From contig NZ_JAGGOZ010000037.1 in assembly GCF_018614075.1 (NCBI RefSeq), positions 21,041 to 85,040 on the forward strand: DNA of 64,000 nucleotides, written 5' to 3'. Position numbers and translations under genes: made by a program. Shown piece after piece: positions 38,516 to 47,039 of this stretch. This stretch comes from Streptomyces sp. ISL-94. Its GTDB lineage: Bacteria; Actinomycetota; Actinomycetes; Streptomycetales; Streptomycetaceae. Position 1 is the first letter of the stretch; each line of letters begins with the position of its first letter. The notes beneath the pieces are model-generated. The model did not search any database. It was not told the DNA's origin and saw only the letters and a program-made list of their open reading frames with translations.

Positions 38516-38782
38516 GTGAACCACGCCGCCCTCAAGCCCGACGCCCTCCCCGAGGCCCTGGCCCAGTACCGCGAGGAGTGGTTCACGCACGGAGCCGCCG
38601 ACGGCTTCGACATCATGGCCCCCGTGCTGCCCGCCGGCCTGGCCGACTTCGTCGACCACGTCGTGCCGATCCTCCAGCGGCGCGGGCTCTTCCGCACCGA
38701 GTACACCGGCGCCACCCTGCGCGACCACTACGGCCTGCCGCGCCCGGCCAGCCGCCACACCCGGGAGGCGGTCACCTCGTGA
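38516..38782 (+). pseudogene. C-terminal fragment of NtaA/SnaA-type flavin monooxygenase
   Basis: About 88 codons. The peptide contains [39 protein letters not shown] and [10 protein letters not shown], the C-terminal signature of FMN-dependent nitrilotriacetate/pristinamycin-type monooxygenases, which are normally about 440 aa. The barrel and flavin site are absent; upstream is repeat-rich DNA. It is best read as a 5'-deleted remnant. Translation of a short peptide from GTG 38516 is possible but would have no oxygenase activity. Confidence 0.8.
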
Positions 38783-38843
38783 GCGCGGGGCGGTCCCCGG
38801 AGGACCGCCCCCCTGCTCACGTTCGCAGAACCGTCATACCGCG

Positions 38844-39764
38844 TCAGACCGTCAGGACGATCTTGCCGCGGGTGCGGCCCGCGGCGCTCAGCTCCCAGGC
38901 CTTGGCCGCCTCGGCGAGCGGCAGGGCGTGCTCCACGTTGACGGTGAGCTTGCCGGCGTCGGCCAGCTCGGCGAGGAAGGTCAGGTCGGCCGTGTCGGGG
39001 CGTACCCACAGCTGGTGCGCGCCCTTGGCGGCGGCCTCGTAGTCGGCGATGGAGACCACCCGGTGGCGCTCCTTGACCAGCGACTGGAGGGTCTCGACGA
39101 CATTGTCCCCGTAGAAGTCCAGGCCCGCGTCCACGCCTTCGGGCGCCAGCTCGCGGATACGGTCGGCCATGCCCTCCCCGTACAGGACCGGCTCGGCGCC
39201 GAGCGAGCGCAGGTAGTCGTGGTTGTGGGCGCCGGCCGTGCCGATGACCCGCAGGCCGAGGGCGACCGCGATCTGCACGCCGAAGGAGCCGGTGCCGCCC
39301 GCCGCGGAGTGGATGACGACGGTCTCGCCGGAGGTGAGGCCCACGCGGGTGAGGGACTGGTAGGCGGTCAGGCCGGCCAGCGGGATGCCCGCGGCCTGCT
39401 CGAAGGTGAGCTCGCGGGGCTTGCGCGCCAGCGTCCGGACGGGGGCGGTGACCAGTTCGGCGTAGGTGCCGAGCTCCACCCATTCCTTGCGGACGTAGCC
39501 GTACACCTCGTCGCCGACGGCGTAGTCGAAGGTGTCGGGACCGACCGCCTCGACGACACCGGCGACGTCCCAGCCGGGTATGACCGGGTGGCGCACTTCG
39601 AGGATCGGGTCGAGGTATCCGGCGGCGAGCTTCCAGTCCACCGGGTTGACCCCGGCGGCCTTGACGCGGACGAGGACCTCGCCCGGACCGACCTTGGGCT
39701 CCGGGACGTCAACGAGCTTGAGGGTGTCGGCAGTTCCGTATGCGTTGTACGTGATGGCCTTCAT
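38844..39764 (-). CDS. NADPH:quinone reductase-like MDR oxidoreductase
   Basis: 306 aa from ATG 39764 (MKAITYNAYG). Medium-chain dehydrogenase/reductase fold: GroES-like part with VKAAGVNPVDWKLAAGY and GWDVAGVVEAVG, then the nucleotide-binding VVIHSAAGGTGSFGVQIA. The zinc-binding cysteines of alcohol dehydrogenases are missing, so it belongs to the zinc-free quinone oxidoreductase/enone reductase branch. It is apparently a single gene between convergent or unrelated neighbours. The substrate is unknown. Confidence 0.92.
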   Translation of the reverse strand: MKAITYNAYGTADTLKLVDVPEPKVGPGEVLVRVKAAGVNPVDWKLAAGYLDPILEVRHPVIPGWDVAGVVEAVGPDTFDYAVGDEVYGYVRKEWVELGTYAELVTAPVRTLARKPRELTFEQAAGIPLAGLTAYQSLTRVGLTSGETVVIHSAAGGTGSFGVQIAVALGLRVIGTAGAHNHDYLRSLGAEPVLYGEGMADRIRELAPEGVDAGLDFYGDNVVETLQSLVKERHRVVSIADYEAAAKGAHQLWVRPDTADLTFLAELADAGKLTVNVEHALPLAEAAKAWELSAAGRTRGKIVLTV

Positions 39765-39855
39765 GATCGTCACCAACGGACCCCGGGCGCGCGCTATTCC
39801 TCGTTCCCCGGTCCGTCCTCGTTCCTCAGTCCGTTCCTGAGTCCGGCCTCATTCC

Positions 39856-40578
39856 TCAGGCCGGCAGCGTGTTGCGGTGCGAGCGCCGCCGGGCCGCGCT
39901 GAAGAGCGCCTGGATCTGGGCGCCCGACTGGTCGACGTCGTCGAGGGGCGAGGGGAAGGGCAGCCGTACGTCGCGGTGGCCGCGCCGCTCCTCCAGCCGC
40001 AGGGTGATCCCGTACCGGTCCATGGCCGCCGGCAGCGCGCGCAGGACCGCCCCGGCGGGCAGCGGGTGGACCAGGCGCAGCAGCAGGGTGACGAGGTCCG
40101 CGTGGGCGTCGAGCAGGTGCGTGAGCATGCCCGCCTCGTACGGGGCCAGCGGGTCGGGGCGGGCCGCGTCCAGCTCTTCGAGGCCGACGTACGCGAACCC
40201 GTCCGGGGTCTCCAGGACCGCCTGGCCGAATTCCACGCAGGTGGAGGCGGCCGCCTCGTCGGTGTAGGGGGTCAGCAGGCGGCCCACCACGGTGACGCGG
40301 GCGCGCACCCGGTCCCGTACGGGGGTGGGGGCGACGTCGGTGAACTCCAGCCGGATCGCGGGCCGGTCCTCGGCGTCGCCGCCGGGCTCGGCGGGGTGCA
40401 GGTGGAGGCGGCCCATCGGGTCCGTGCCGTCGAGGTGGCGGACCTCGGAGCGCAGTCCGTCGGTGACCACGGTCAGGGAGTGGGCGGCGGCCAGGACCGA
40501 ACGGACCCGCTCGGCGTCGGTGGGCCGGGCGGCCGGGGAGGCCGGGGCGGCGGGGGCGGGGGCACCGGACATGCGCAT
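39856..40578 (-). CDS. DUF2470-domain protein, iron-box controlled
   Basis: 240 aa from ATG 40578, with GGAGAG upstream; ATG 40572 is the alternative. The centre (HLHPAEPGGDAEDRPAIRLEFTDVAP, RVRARVTVVGRL) and C-terminal part (MLTHLLDAHADLVTLLLRL, DRYGITLRLEERRGHRDVRLPF) match the DUF2470 fold found with split-barrel heme/flavin proteins. An IdeR/DmdR-type iron box 48 bp upstream suggests expression under iron limitation, so a part in heme or iron handling is plausible. No catalytic residues can be assigned. Confidence 0.85.
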   Translation of the reverse strand: MRMSGAPAPAAPASPAARPTDAERVRSVLAAAHSLTVVTDGLRSEVRHLDGTDPMGRLHLHPAEPGGDAEDRPAIRLEFTDVAPTPVRDRVRARVTVVGRLLTPYTDEAAASTCVEFGQAVLETPDGFAYVGLEELDAARPDPLAPYEAGMLTHLLDAHADLVTLLLRLVHPLPAGAVLRALPAAMDRYGITLRLEERRGHRDVRLPFPSPLDDVDQSGAQIQALFSAARRRSHRNTLPA

Positions 40579-40625
40579 GCGGATCTCTCCATCGTCCCGA
40601 GGGCAGGCAGCTGACTAAGTCTTAC

Positions 40626-40644
40626 TTAGGCATGCCTAACCTAA
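40626..40644. promoter_or_regulatory. Iron box (DmdR/IdeR-type operator)
   Basis: TTAGGCATGCCTAACCTAA matches the actinobacterial consensus TTAGGTTAGGCTAACCTAA at 15 of 19 positions, including both outer half-sites. It lies upstream of the DUF2470 gene, in the interval divergent from the SepF-like gene. Confidence 0.85.
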
Positions 40645-40756
40645 CCCATTGCGCTCGTGGGGAGTAGCTCGGATGGGTCGTGTCGCTGTTGGGCTGAACG
40701 GGTGAAACACGAGAGGATGGGGGGATGCACATGAAGCGCACGGCCGAGGCGGCCCG

Positions 40757-41152
40757 GTGAGCAGGTACGACGTCACCGACGAACAGTGGGAGGGGCTCGC
40801 GCAGGTGGTCCCCCTGCGTAGTCGCAACGAATGGCCCTCCCGGGTGGACCACCGCACGATCCCCACGGCGCCCGGAGCGTCGGCGGCGGAGCAGCGGCGC
40901 TTCGTGGTGATCCGGGTTCAGGTCTTCGCCGACGCGCGAGAGGTGGCGGAGTACCTGATCGCGCAGATCCCGGTGCTGCTCGACCTGACCGGTGCGGACA
41001 GCGAAGTCGCCAAGCGGATCCTCGACTTCAGCAGCGGCGTGGTCTTCGGGCTGGGCAGCGGCATGCACCGGGTGGACCGGAACGTCTTCCTGCTGGCGCC
41101 CGTGGGGACCGAGGTCGAGGGGATCGCGGCGGCGGCCGTCCCCCGATCGTAG
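40757..41152 (+). CDS. SepF-like cell division protein
   Basis: 131 aa from GTG 40757. The C-terminal two thirds is the SepF fold that binds FtsZ: FVVIRVQVFADAREVAEYLI, VLLDLTGADSEVAKRILDF and FGLGSGMHRVDRNVFLLAP. It lacks the N-terminal amphipathic membrane helix of true SepF; the first 40 residues are polar. Streptomyces have two extra SepF-like proteins (SflA, SflB). Size and neighbourhood (arginine genes about 10 kb away) suggest the SflB-like one, but this comes from memory of gene order and is not shown by the sequence alone. Confidence 0.9.
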   Translation: MSRYDVTDEQWEGLAQVVPLRSRNEWPSRVDHRTIPTAPGASAAEQRRFVVIRVQVFADAREVAEYLIAQIPVLLDLTGADSEVAKRILDFSSGVVFGLGSGMHRVDRNVFLLAPVGTEVEGIAAAAVPRS

Positions 41153-41219
41153 GAACGTCGCGACGCCGGAACGGTTCGCCGGGCCCACGGGGGGCCCGGC
41201 GGCCCGTACCGTCCCGCGC

Positions 41220-42809
41220 ATGAACGCCCCTCCCGAAGCCGCCGCCGCGTTATCCGCCGCCCACGAAGCCCCCGCCGCCCACGAAGCCCCGTTCCGCCCG
41301 CCCGGCCCGCCCGGCCCGCCCGCCGCGGCCCCGGCCGCGCCCACCCCGGTGGGCTTGCCCGCCCCCATGGCGTCGGCCGTGTCGGCCCCCGTTGCCCCGG
41401 TCGTGCCGGCGCCGGCCTTCGCCGGCCCCGTGTCGGCCCCAGCGGCCGCTGGGCCCCGGCCGGTGGCCCAAGTCGCCACAGGGCAGGGGCCGGCCGCCAA
41501 GGCGCCGGCGGAGCCGGCCTCCGTCGGTCCGGTCGTGCCGGCGCAGATCGGGCCCGTCGGCCTCAGGCGGACCGGAGCGCCTGCCGAGCCCGCGCCGCGG
41601 ACACCGCAGCGGGTGCCGGAGCGGCGGCCCGTGGTCACCGCGCTGCGCCTCTCCGCCTTCGGACCGCACCGCGGCGCCGCCTTCCGGCTCGGGCCCGTCA
41701 CCCTCTTCGCCGGTCCGAGCGGCAGCGGCAAGTCCCAGGCCCTGGCCGCCTACGAGGCACTCGCCGCGCTGGGTTCCGGAGCCGCGCTGGAGGACGCCTT
41801 CCCGGACCCGGGCCTGCGCATCCCCGACCTGGCCGTCCCCGACGCCGGGCAGCGGCGCGGATTCCGCATCGGCTGTACGGTCGACGGCCCCGCCGGGCCG
41901 GTCCGGCTCGACCTCGCCGTCCAGGCCGAGCCCGCCCTGCGGATCGTCGGCGAACGGCTCTCCCAGGACGGGCAGGTCCTGCTCGCCACCGCCCTGCGCG
42001 ACCCCGGCCGCCGCTGCGTGCAAGCGGCCTGGCTGACCGGCGGCACCACCGGGGTCACCCGGGCCCCGCTGCCCGACGACCGGCTCGGCACCGCCCTGCT
42101 CCCGCTCCGCGTGGCCGGAGCCACCGCCGGCCAGCGGCAGGTCCTGGCCGCCGCCGAGCAGGTGGTCGTCGCCCTGCGCTCGGTGTTCCCCTGCGACCCC
42201 CGCCCGGAGCGGATGCGCGCCCCCGTCCCGCCGGGGGAGGGACGGCTCCTGGCCGACTGCGCCAACCTGGCCGACGTACTGCGCCGGACCCGCCACGAAT
42301 GCGGCACCCGGCACGCGCTGCTGACCGAGGCGGCCCGTACGGGCTGCGCGGGACCCGTCGCCGGGCTGGAGGTACGGGCCCCCGCGGGCGGGCCCGTCAC
42401 GGCGGTGCTCGAGCGCGGCCCCGCCCGGCCCGCCACGGAACTGGCCCGCCTCGGCGCCGGGGAACTCCGCTTCCTCGCCCTGGCCCTGGTCCTGCTGACC
42501 GGCCCGGGCGTGCTAGCCATGGACCCCGCCGCCGAACTGCTCTCCGCGCAGCAGGCGCTGACGGTACTGGCCGACGGCTTCGACCGCGGCCTGGACCGGC
42601 GCCAGGGCGCGGAACTGCTGCGCCTGGCCCAGCTGGCCGGCGCGCACGGCCACATCCGGCTGGTGGCGGCGGTGGGGGAGGAGCTCGCGGACACCGCCCG
42701 GACCCTCCCCGGCGTCACAGTGGTAGACCTGACCCATGAACGAGGCGAACGAGGTGAACGAGGTGAACGAGGCGAACGAAACGGCCGGGACACCCGAACC
42801 GCACGGTGA
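41220..42809 (+). CDS. AAA/ABC-type ATPase with Pro/Ala-rich N-terminus
   Basis: 529 aa if started at ATG 41220. Residues 1-135 are low-complexity Ala/Pro/Val, probably disordered. The conserved part begins near VVTALRLSAFGPHRG with a Walker A VTLFAGPSGSGKSQALAAYE. The late LARLGAGELRFLALALVLL and VLAMDPAAELLSAQQALTVL resemble the signature and Walker B regions of SMC/RecF-like ATPases. Its last 74 bp overlap the MazG-like gene in another frame and encode an ERGERGERGER repeat. The function is unknown. The true start may be farther downstream. Confidence 0.75.
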   Translation: MNAPPEAAAALSAAHEAPAAHEAPFRPPGPPGPPAAAPAAPTPVGLPAPMASAVSAPVAPVVPAPAFAGPVSAPAAAGPRPVAQVATGQGPAAKAPAEPASVGPVVPAQIGPVGLRRTGAPAEPAPRTPQRVPERRPVVTALRLSAFGPHRGAAFRLGPVTLFAGPSGSGKSQALAAYEALAALGSGAALEDAFPDPGLRIPDLAVPDAGQRRGFRIGCTVDGPAGPVRLDLAVQAEPALRIVGERLSQDGQVLLATALRDPGRRCVQAAWLTGGTTGVTRAPLPDDRLGTALLPLRVAGATAGQRQVLAAAEQVVVALRSVFPCDPRPERMRAPVPPGEGRLLADCANLADVLRRTRHECGTRHALLTEAARTGCAGPVAGLEVRAPAGGPVTAVLERGPARPATELARLGAGELRFLALALVLLTGPGVLAMDPAAELLSAQQALTVLADGFDRGLDRRQGAELLRLAQLAGAHGHIRLVAAVGEELADTARTLPGVTVVDLTHERGERGERGERGERNGRDTRTAR

Positions 42810-43155
42810 GCGGCTCGGGCAACTCCAGTGCAGGCTGGCCGACTTCGCAGCGGCGCGCGGCTGGCAGCCCTACCACACGCCCAAGAATCTGGCGGTGGCG
42901 TTGAGCGTCGAGGCGGCCGAACTGGTCGAGATCTTCCAGTGGCTGACCCCGGAGCAGTCGGCGGCGGTCATGGAGACGCCGGAGACGGCCCACCGCGTGG
43001 CCGACGAGGTGGCCGACGTCCTCGCGTATCTGCTGCAGTTCTGCGAGGTTCTCGGGGTGGATGTGCTGGATGCGCTCGCCGCGAAGATCGAGAGGAACGA
43101 GCTCCGCTTCCCTGTGACGGGGCCTCAGGCGTCACATCGTCACTCTTCGGAGTGA
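42736..43155 (+). CDS. MazG-like nucleotide pyrophosphohydrolase
   Basis: 139 aa. Motifs of the all-alpha NTP pyrophosphatase superfamily (dCTPase/RS21-C6 branch): KNLAVALSVEAAELVEIFQW (E-x-x-E) and DEVADVLAYLLQF (E-x-x-D), then KIERNELRFPV. It should hydrolyse noncanonical or excess dNTPs to monophosphates. The first 15 residues (MNEANEVNEVNEANE) come from a short DNA repeat shared with the preceding gene in another frame. ATG 42736 is used; the conserved domain starts near LQCRLADFAA, so a later start is possible. Confidence 0.92.
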   Translation: MNEANEVNEVNEANETAGTPEPHGERLGQLQCRLADFAAARGWQPYHTPKNLAVALSVEAAELVEIFQWLTPEQSAAVMETPETAHRVADEVADVLAYLLQFCEVLGVDVLDALAAKIERNELRFPVTGPQASHRHSSE

Positions 43156-43278
43156 TGGACTCTTCCACAATCACGTTTGTGTCCACATTTTCCGAATACC
43201 CCTGGCTTTACTGACTCGTTGCCCTCACTCTGGGTAGTGGTGAGAACGGCGGGATGTCGTGCGGACGGGGGACGGCAT

Positions 43279-43764
43279 ATGGATGCGGTACGGCTCATCG
43301 CGGCCGGTCGGCACGCGCTGGCACAGACCGGGGCTGCGTGGGACATAGTGGGCGAGGCCTGGCAGGCCCAGGCGCTCGCCCAGGGCGTTGGGGGCTATCT
43401 GGCGGTCATGGGGCCGCCGGAGCTGAGATCGGAGGCGCGGGGACTGGGAGAAGCGGGAAGCAGAGGCTGCGGGGTACTCGACCGGGCGGCGCTGCGAGGA
43501 GAGGGCAGCACGCCCGAGTATCCGCCGCGGGCGGCTCAGCTGACGGAGGTGTCCGATGTCCGGCAGGCGCTGCTCGGACTCCAGGCGCTGCTCGGCGAAG
43601 TGGGCATCGCCCTGGTCGGGGTGGCCTGCGGGACGGACGAGGAGGCCCTGTACTGGCAGTGCATAGAGTCGATCGATGCGGCGGACGAGTCGAGCGACCG
43701 GGTGCGGGCCCTCCTGCGCCGTATGGCGGTGCGCGAGCGGGGGTCCGCCTCGGGCGTGGCCTGA
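43279..43764 (+). CDS. Conserved actinobacterial protein, function unknown
   Basis: 161 aa from ATG 43279, with GGGGGACGG upstream. Not confidently recognised. It is mostly helical: VRLIAAGRHALAQTGAAWD at the start, a central LTEVSDVRQALLGLQALLGE, and an acidic CGTDEEALYWQCIESIDAAD near the end. It has no signal peptide or membrane segment. Codon usage is typical and it sits alone after the MazG-like gene, so it is probably a real lineage-specific gene. Confidence 0.75.
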   Translation: MDAVRLIAAGRHALAQTGAAWDIVGEAWQAQALAQGVGGYLAVMGPPELRSEARGLGEAGSRGCGVLDRAALRGEGSTPEYPPRAAQLTEVSDVRQALLGLQALLGEVGIALVGVACGTDEEALYWQCIESIDAADESSDRVRALLRRMAVRERGSASGVA

Positions 43765-43831
43765 GCGAGACCGTAGAGGTGGAGGTGCCGGTGGGGGTGG
43801 GGTCCCGCCGCGCGCGACGGGACCCGCGCGG

Positions 43832-44158
43832 TCAGTGCGACGGGTAGGAGGGGCGCTCGCTCTCGGCGGCACGGCTGCCGGGCGTGCCGGTGGTGCCGGT
43901 GGTGGTGCCGGGCGTGCCAGTGGTGCCGGCGGCGCCGGTGGTCGTGCCGGGCGTGCGGTCCGCGGAGGACTGGAGGTCGGCGTCGAGCTGCGAGAGGTCG
44001 GCGTTCAGCGCCGCCATCAGCTCTTCCATCTGCTGGATCAGGCCCTTCGGGGCGCCGCCCTGGGCGGGTGCCGGGGACTCCTGACCGGCGTGGTCGTGTG
44101 CCGCCTGTCCGGTCTGTCCGTTCTGTCGGCAGGTCTCCGGCAGGGACTCATGGGACAT
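43832..44158 (-). CDS. Small protein with Gly-Thr repeat tail, function unknown
   Basis: 108 aa from ATG 44158, preceded by GAGGAGGCC; the longer frame to 44329 runs through the promoter. An N-terminal Gln/His-rich part leads to a probable helix (LIQQMEELMAALNADLSQLD). A low-complexity tail then alternates PGTTTG, AGTTGT and PGTTTGTTGT, encoded by short GTGCCGG-type DNA repeats (43875-43955). No family recognised. The upstream 230 bp, shared with the decayed LLM gene, contain no other gene. Confidence 0.65.
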   Translation of the reverse strand: MSHESLPETCRQNGQTGQAAHDHAGQESPAPAQGGAPKGLIQQMEELMAALNADLSQLDADLQSSADRTPGTTTGAAGTTGTPGTTTGTTGTPGSRAAESERPSYPSH

Positions 44159-44389
44159 GGCGGCCTCCTCGGCCCTGGCCCTTCCGAGGCGGAAGGGTGC
44201 GGTGGACGCACCGGCGAAAGGCCGCCGGCGCGCGGGCCGGGCGGTCCGGCTCCGTCCGAGCCAACGATCCCCATCCGGGCTGGTCACTGGCGGGGCTGGG
44301 GTCGGCCCGTCCCGTTGGCGCAGATTCACCCGGCCGGGGTGGCACGCGGGCGCCTCCCGGAGGCGGCCCGGGGAGGCAGGATGGGGAGC

Positions 44390-45043
44390 ATGGATCTTCG
44401 CATTTTCACCGAGCCCCAGCAGGGCGCGAGCTACGACACCCTCCTGACCGTCGCCAAGGCCACCGAGGACCTGGGCTTCGATGGTTCTTCCGCTCCGACC
44501 ACTATCTGAAGATGGGCTCGGCCGACGGCCTGCCCGGCCCCACCGACGCCTGGGTCACCCTTGCCGGCCTGGCCCGCGAGACCAGCCGGATCCGGCTGGG
44601 CACGCTGATGACCGCCGGCACCTTCCGGCTGCCCGGCGTCCTCGCCATCCAGGTGGCCCAGGTCGACCGGATGTCCGGCGGCCGGGTCGAACTGGACCTG
44701 GGAGCGGGCTGGTTCGAGGAGGAGCACAAAGCCTACGGAATCCCCTTCCCGGCGGAGCGGATGGCCAGGCTGGAGGAGCAGCTGGCCGTCATCACCGGCC
44801 TGTGGGCCACCGAGGCCGGCGCCACCTTCGACTACGCGGGCAGCCACTACCAGGTGGAGAACTCTCCCGCGCTCCCCAAGCCCCTCCAGGCCAAGGTGCC
44901 CGTCCTCATCGGCGGCCACGGAGCCCGGCGCACCCCGCGGCTCGCCGCGCGGTACGCGGACGAGTTCAACATGCCCTTCGGGTCGATCGCCGACAGCGAG
45001 CGGCAGTTCGGCCGGGTCCGGGAGGCCGCCGAGGAGGCCGGGC
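44390..45043 (+). pseudogene. Frameshifted, 3'-truncated F420-dependent LLM oxidoreductase
   Basis: Starts at ATG 44390 (or in-frame 44381). It begins MDLRIFTEPQQGASYDTLLT and reads to GFDG, where one base is missing near 44484: frame 1 then stops at 44509, while the next frame continues FFRSDHYLKMG, RIRLGTLMTAGTFRLPG, GGRVELDLGAGWFEEEH and PVLIGGHGARRTPRLAARYA, all LLM-class F420 oxidoreductase motifs. Homology ends around REAAEEAGR (about 45040), short of the usual C-terminus, where the sequence joins a methyltransferase fragment. A sequencing error could explain the frameshift but not the fusion. Confidence 0.85.
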
Positions 45044-45491
45044 GCTGCTCGCCCTGGAGACCGTCCCCGATCCGGACGAGGCCGAGGCGCTGCTCACCGT
45101 CCTCGCCGAGACGGGCGCCCCGGCCTGGCTGAGCTACACCGTCGCCGGGGGCCGCACCCGCTCCGGCGCCGCCCTCCCCGAGGCCTTCGCCCTCGCCGCG
45201 CGGTCCCCGCAGGTCATCGCCGTCGGCGTCAACTGCTGCGCCCCGGCGGACGTCCTGCCCGCCCTGGCCTCGGCGGCGACCGCCACCGCCAAGCCCCTCC
45301 TGGCCTACCCCAACGACGGCTCGGTCTGGGAGGCCGCCACCCAGACCTGGCACGCCCCCGGGACCCCGACCCCCTGGCCCACCGAAGCCTGGCACGGCAC
45401 GGGCGCCCGCCTCATCGGCGGCTGCTGCCGGACCGGTCCCGACCGGATCGCCGCCCTCCGCCGGAAAATAGGGGGCAGCGAGCGGCGGTGA
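45040..45491 (+). pseudogene. C-terminal half of homocysteine S-methyltransferase
   Basis: From about 45040 a third frame encodes LLALETVPDPDEAEALL, GVNCCAPADVLPAL, KPLLAYPNDGSVW and RLIGGCCRTGPDRI, which include the zinc-binding Cys motifs of MmuM-type homocysteine S-methyltransferases. About the first half of that enzyme (roughly 150 residues) is absent, and the sequence abuts the truncated LLM gene. A deletion seems to have removed the end of one gene and the start of the next. The fragment has no start codon of its own in a suitable place. Confidence 0.85.
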
Positions 45492-45509
45492 CCAGCAACA
45501 ATCGGTTGT

Positions 45510-47039
45510 GTGTTCCTGACGATCTCCACCACCGGCTCCCCTGAACGACCCGCTACCGACCTGGGCTACCTGCTGCACAAGCACCCCGGGAAGACGCAGG
45601 CGTTCTCCACCTCCCACGGCACCGCCCACGTGTTCTACCCCGAGGCCACGGCCCAGCGGTGCACGGCCGCGCTGCTCCTGGAGGTGGATCCCGTCGCGCT
45701 CGTACGGCGCGGCCAGGGCAAGGGCCGGGGCGGGGCGCCCGACGCCGCGCTCGCGCAGTACGTCAACGACCGCCCGTACGCCGCCTCCTCGCTGCTCGCC
45801 GTCGCGCTCAGCGGGGTGTTCCGCAGCGCCCTCAAGGGCCAGTGCGCCGCCCGCCCGGAACTGCCGGAGCAGACGCGGCCGCTGCGGGTCGAGATCCCGG
45901 TGCTGCCCGCGCGCGGCGGGGCGGAGCTGGTGCACCGGCTGTTCGACCCGCTCGGCTGGGACCTCGTACACGCCGAGCCCGTACCGCTCGACCCGCAGTT
46001 CCCCGAGTGGGGGGACTCCCGTTACGTACGGCTCGTGCTGGAGGGTGAGCTGCCGCTCGCCGACGCCCTGCGCCAGCTGTACGTGCTGCTGCCCGTGCTC
46101 GACGACGCCAAGCACTACTGGATCGCCCCCGACGAGGTCGACAAGCTGCTGCGCGCCGGAGAGGGCTGGCTCGCCGCCCACCCGGAGAACGGCCTGATCA
46201 GCTCCCGCTACCTGGCCCGCCACAAGCGGCTGACCCAGGACGCCCTGGAGCGACTGGAGCTGGTCCGCCTCGCCGAATCCGACGGCAGCGAGGTCGAGGA
46301 GCTCGACAACGCGGTCGACGAGAACCGCGACACGGAAGAGCGGCCGGTGCCGCTCGCCGTACAGCGGCGCGACGCGATCCTCGCCTCGCTGCGGGCCGCC
46401 GGGGCCCAGCGGGTGCTGGACCTCGGCTGCGGGCAGGGGCAGTTGGTCCAGGCGCTGCTCAAGGACCCGGCGTACAGCGAGATCGTCGGCATGGACGTGT
46501 CCGTGCGGGCCCTGAACCTCGCGGCCAAGCGCCTGCGGCTGGAGCGGCTCGGGGAGCGCCAGAGTGCGCGCGTCCGACTGATCCAGGGTTCGCTCGCCTA
46601 CACCGACAAGCGGCTGGCCGGCTACGACGCGGCCGTGCTCAGCGAGGTCATCGAGCACCTGGACCCGGAGCGGCTGCCCGCGCTGGAGTACGCGGTGTTC
46701 GGCTCGGCCCGCCCCCGCACGGTCCTGGTCACCACCCCGAACGTCGAGTACAACGTCCGCTGGGGGACCCTGCCCGCCGGGCACGTCCGGCACGGCGACC
46801 ACCGCTTCGAGTGGACCCGCGAGGAGTTCCGGGCCTGGGCCGGCCGGGTCGCGGAGCGGCACGGCTACGGCGTGGACTACGTCGCCGTCGGGGACGACGA
46901 CCCCGAGGTCGGGCCGCCCACCCAGATGGCCGTCTTCACCGCTGTCACGGGCGACACCGGCGAAGCCGAGGGCACCACCGGCACCACCCCCACCACCGAC
47001 ACCGCCACCGACACCCCGAAGGAGGGCGAGGCAGCATGA
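45510..47039 (+). CDS. hen1: Hen1-type RNA 3'-terminal 2'-O-methyltransferase
   Basis: 509 aa from GTG 45510. The N-terminal domain (1-240, MFLTISTTGSPERPATDLGY, KHPGKTQAFS) is the bacterial Hen1 module that stimulates Pnkp ligation. The C-terminal methyltransferase has the SAM motif VLDLGCGQGQLVQALL (near 302) and the Mn-binding set EVIEHLDPERL with H-x-x-H in RHGDHRFEWTR. It methylates the ribose 2'-OH at the break site so that the repaired RNA resists re-cleavage. Its stop overlaps the Pnkp start (ATGA), the normal two-gene RNA repair operon. The C-terminal tail is a Thr/Asp-rich low-complexity run. Confidence 0.97.
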   Translation: MFLTISTTGSPERPATDLGYLLHKHPGKTQAFSTSHGTAHVFYPEATAQRCTAALLLEVDPVALVRRGQGKGRGGAPDAALAQYVNDRPYAASSLLAVALSGVFRSALKGQCAARPELPEQTRPLRVEIPVLPARGGAELVHRLFDPLGWDLVHAEPVPLDPQFPEWGDSRYVRLVLEGELPLADALRQLYVLLPVLDDAKHYWIAPDEVDKLLRAGEGWLAAHPENGLISSRYLARHKRLTQDALERLELVRLAESDGSEVEELDNAVDENRDTEERPVPLAVQRRDAILASLRAAGAQRVLDLGCGQGQLVQALLKDPAYSEIVGMDVSVRALNLAAKRLRLERLGERQSARVRLIQGSLAYTDKRLAGYDAAVLSEVIEHLDPERLPALEYAVFGSARPRTVLVTTPNVEYNVRWGTLPAGHVRHGDHRFEWTREEFRAWAGRVAERHGYGVDYVAVGDDDPEVGPPTQMAVFTAVTGDTGEAEGTTGTTPTTDTATDTPKEGEAA

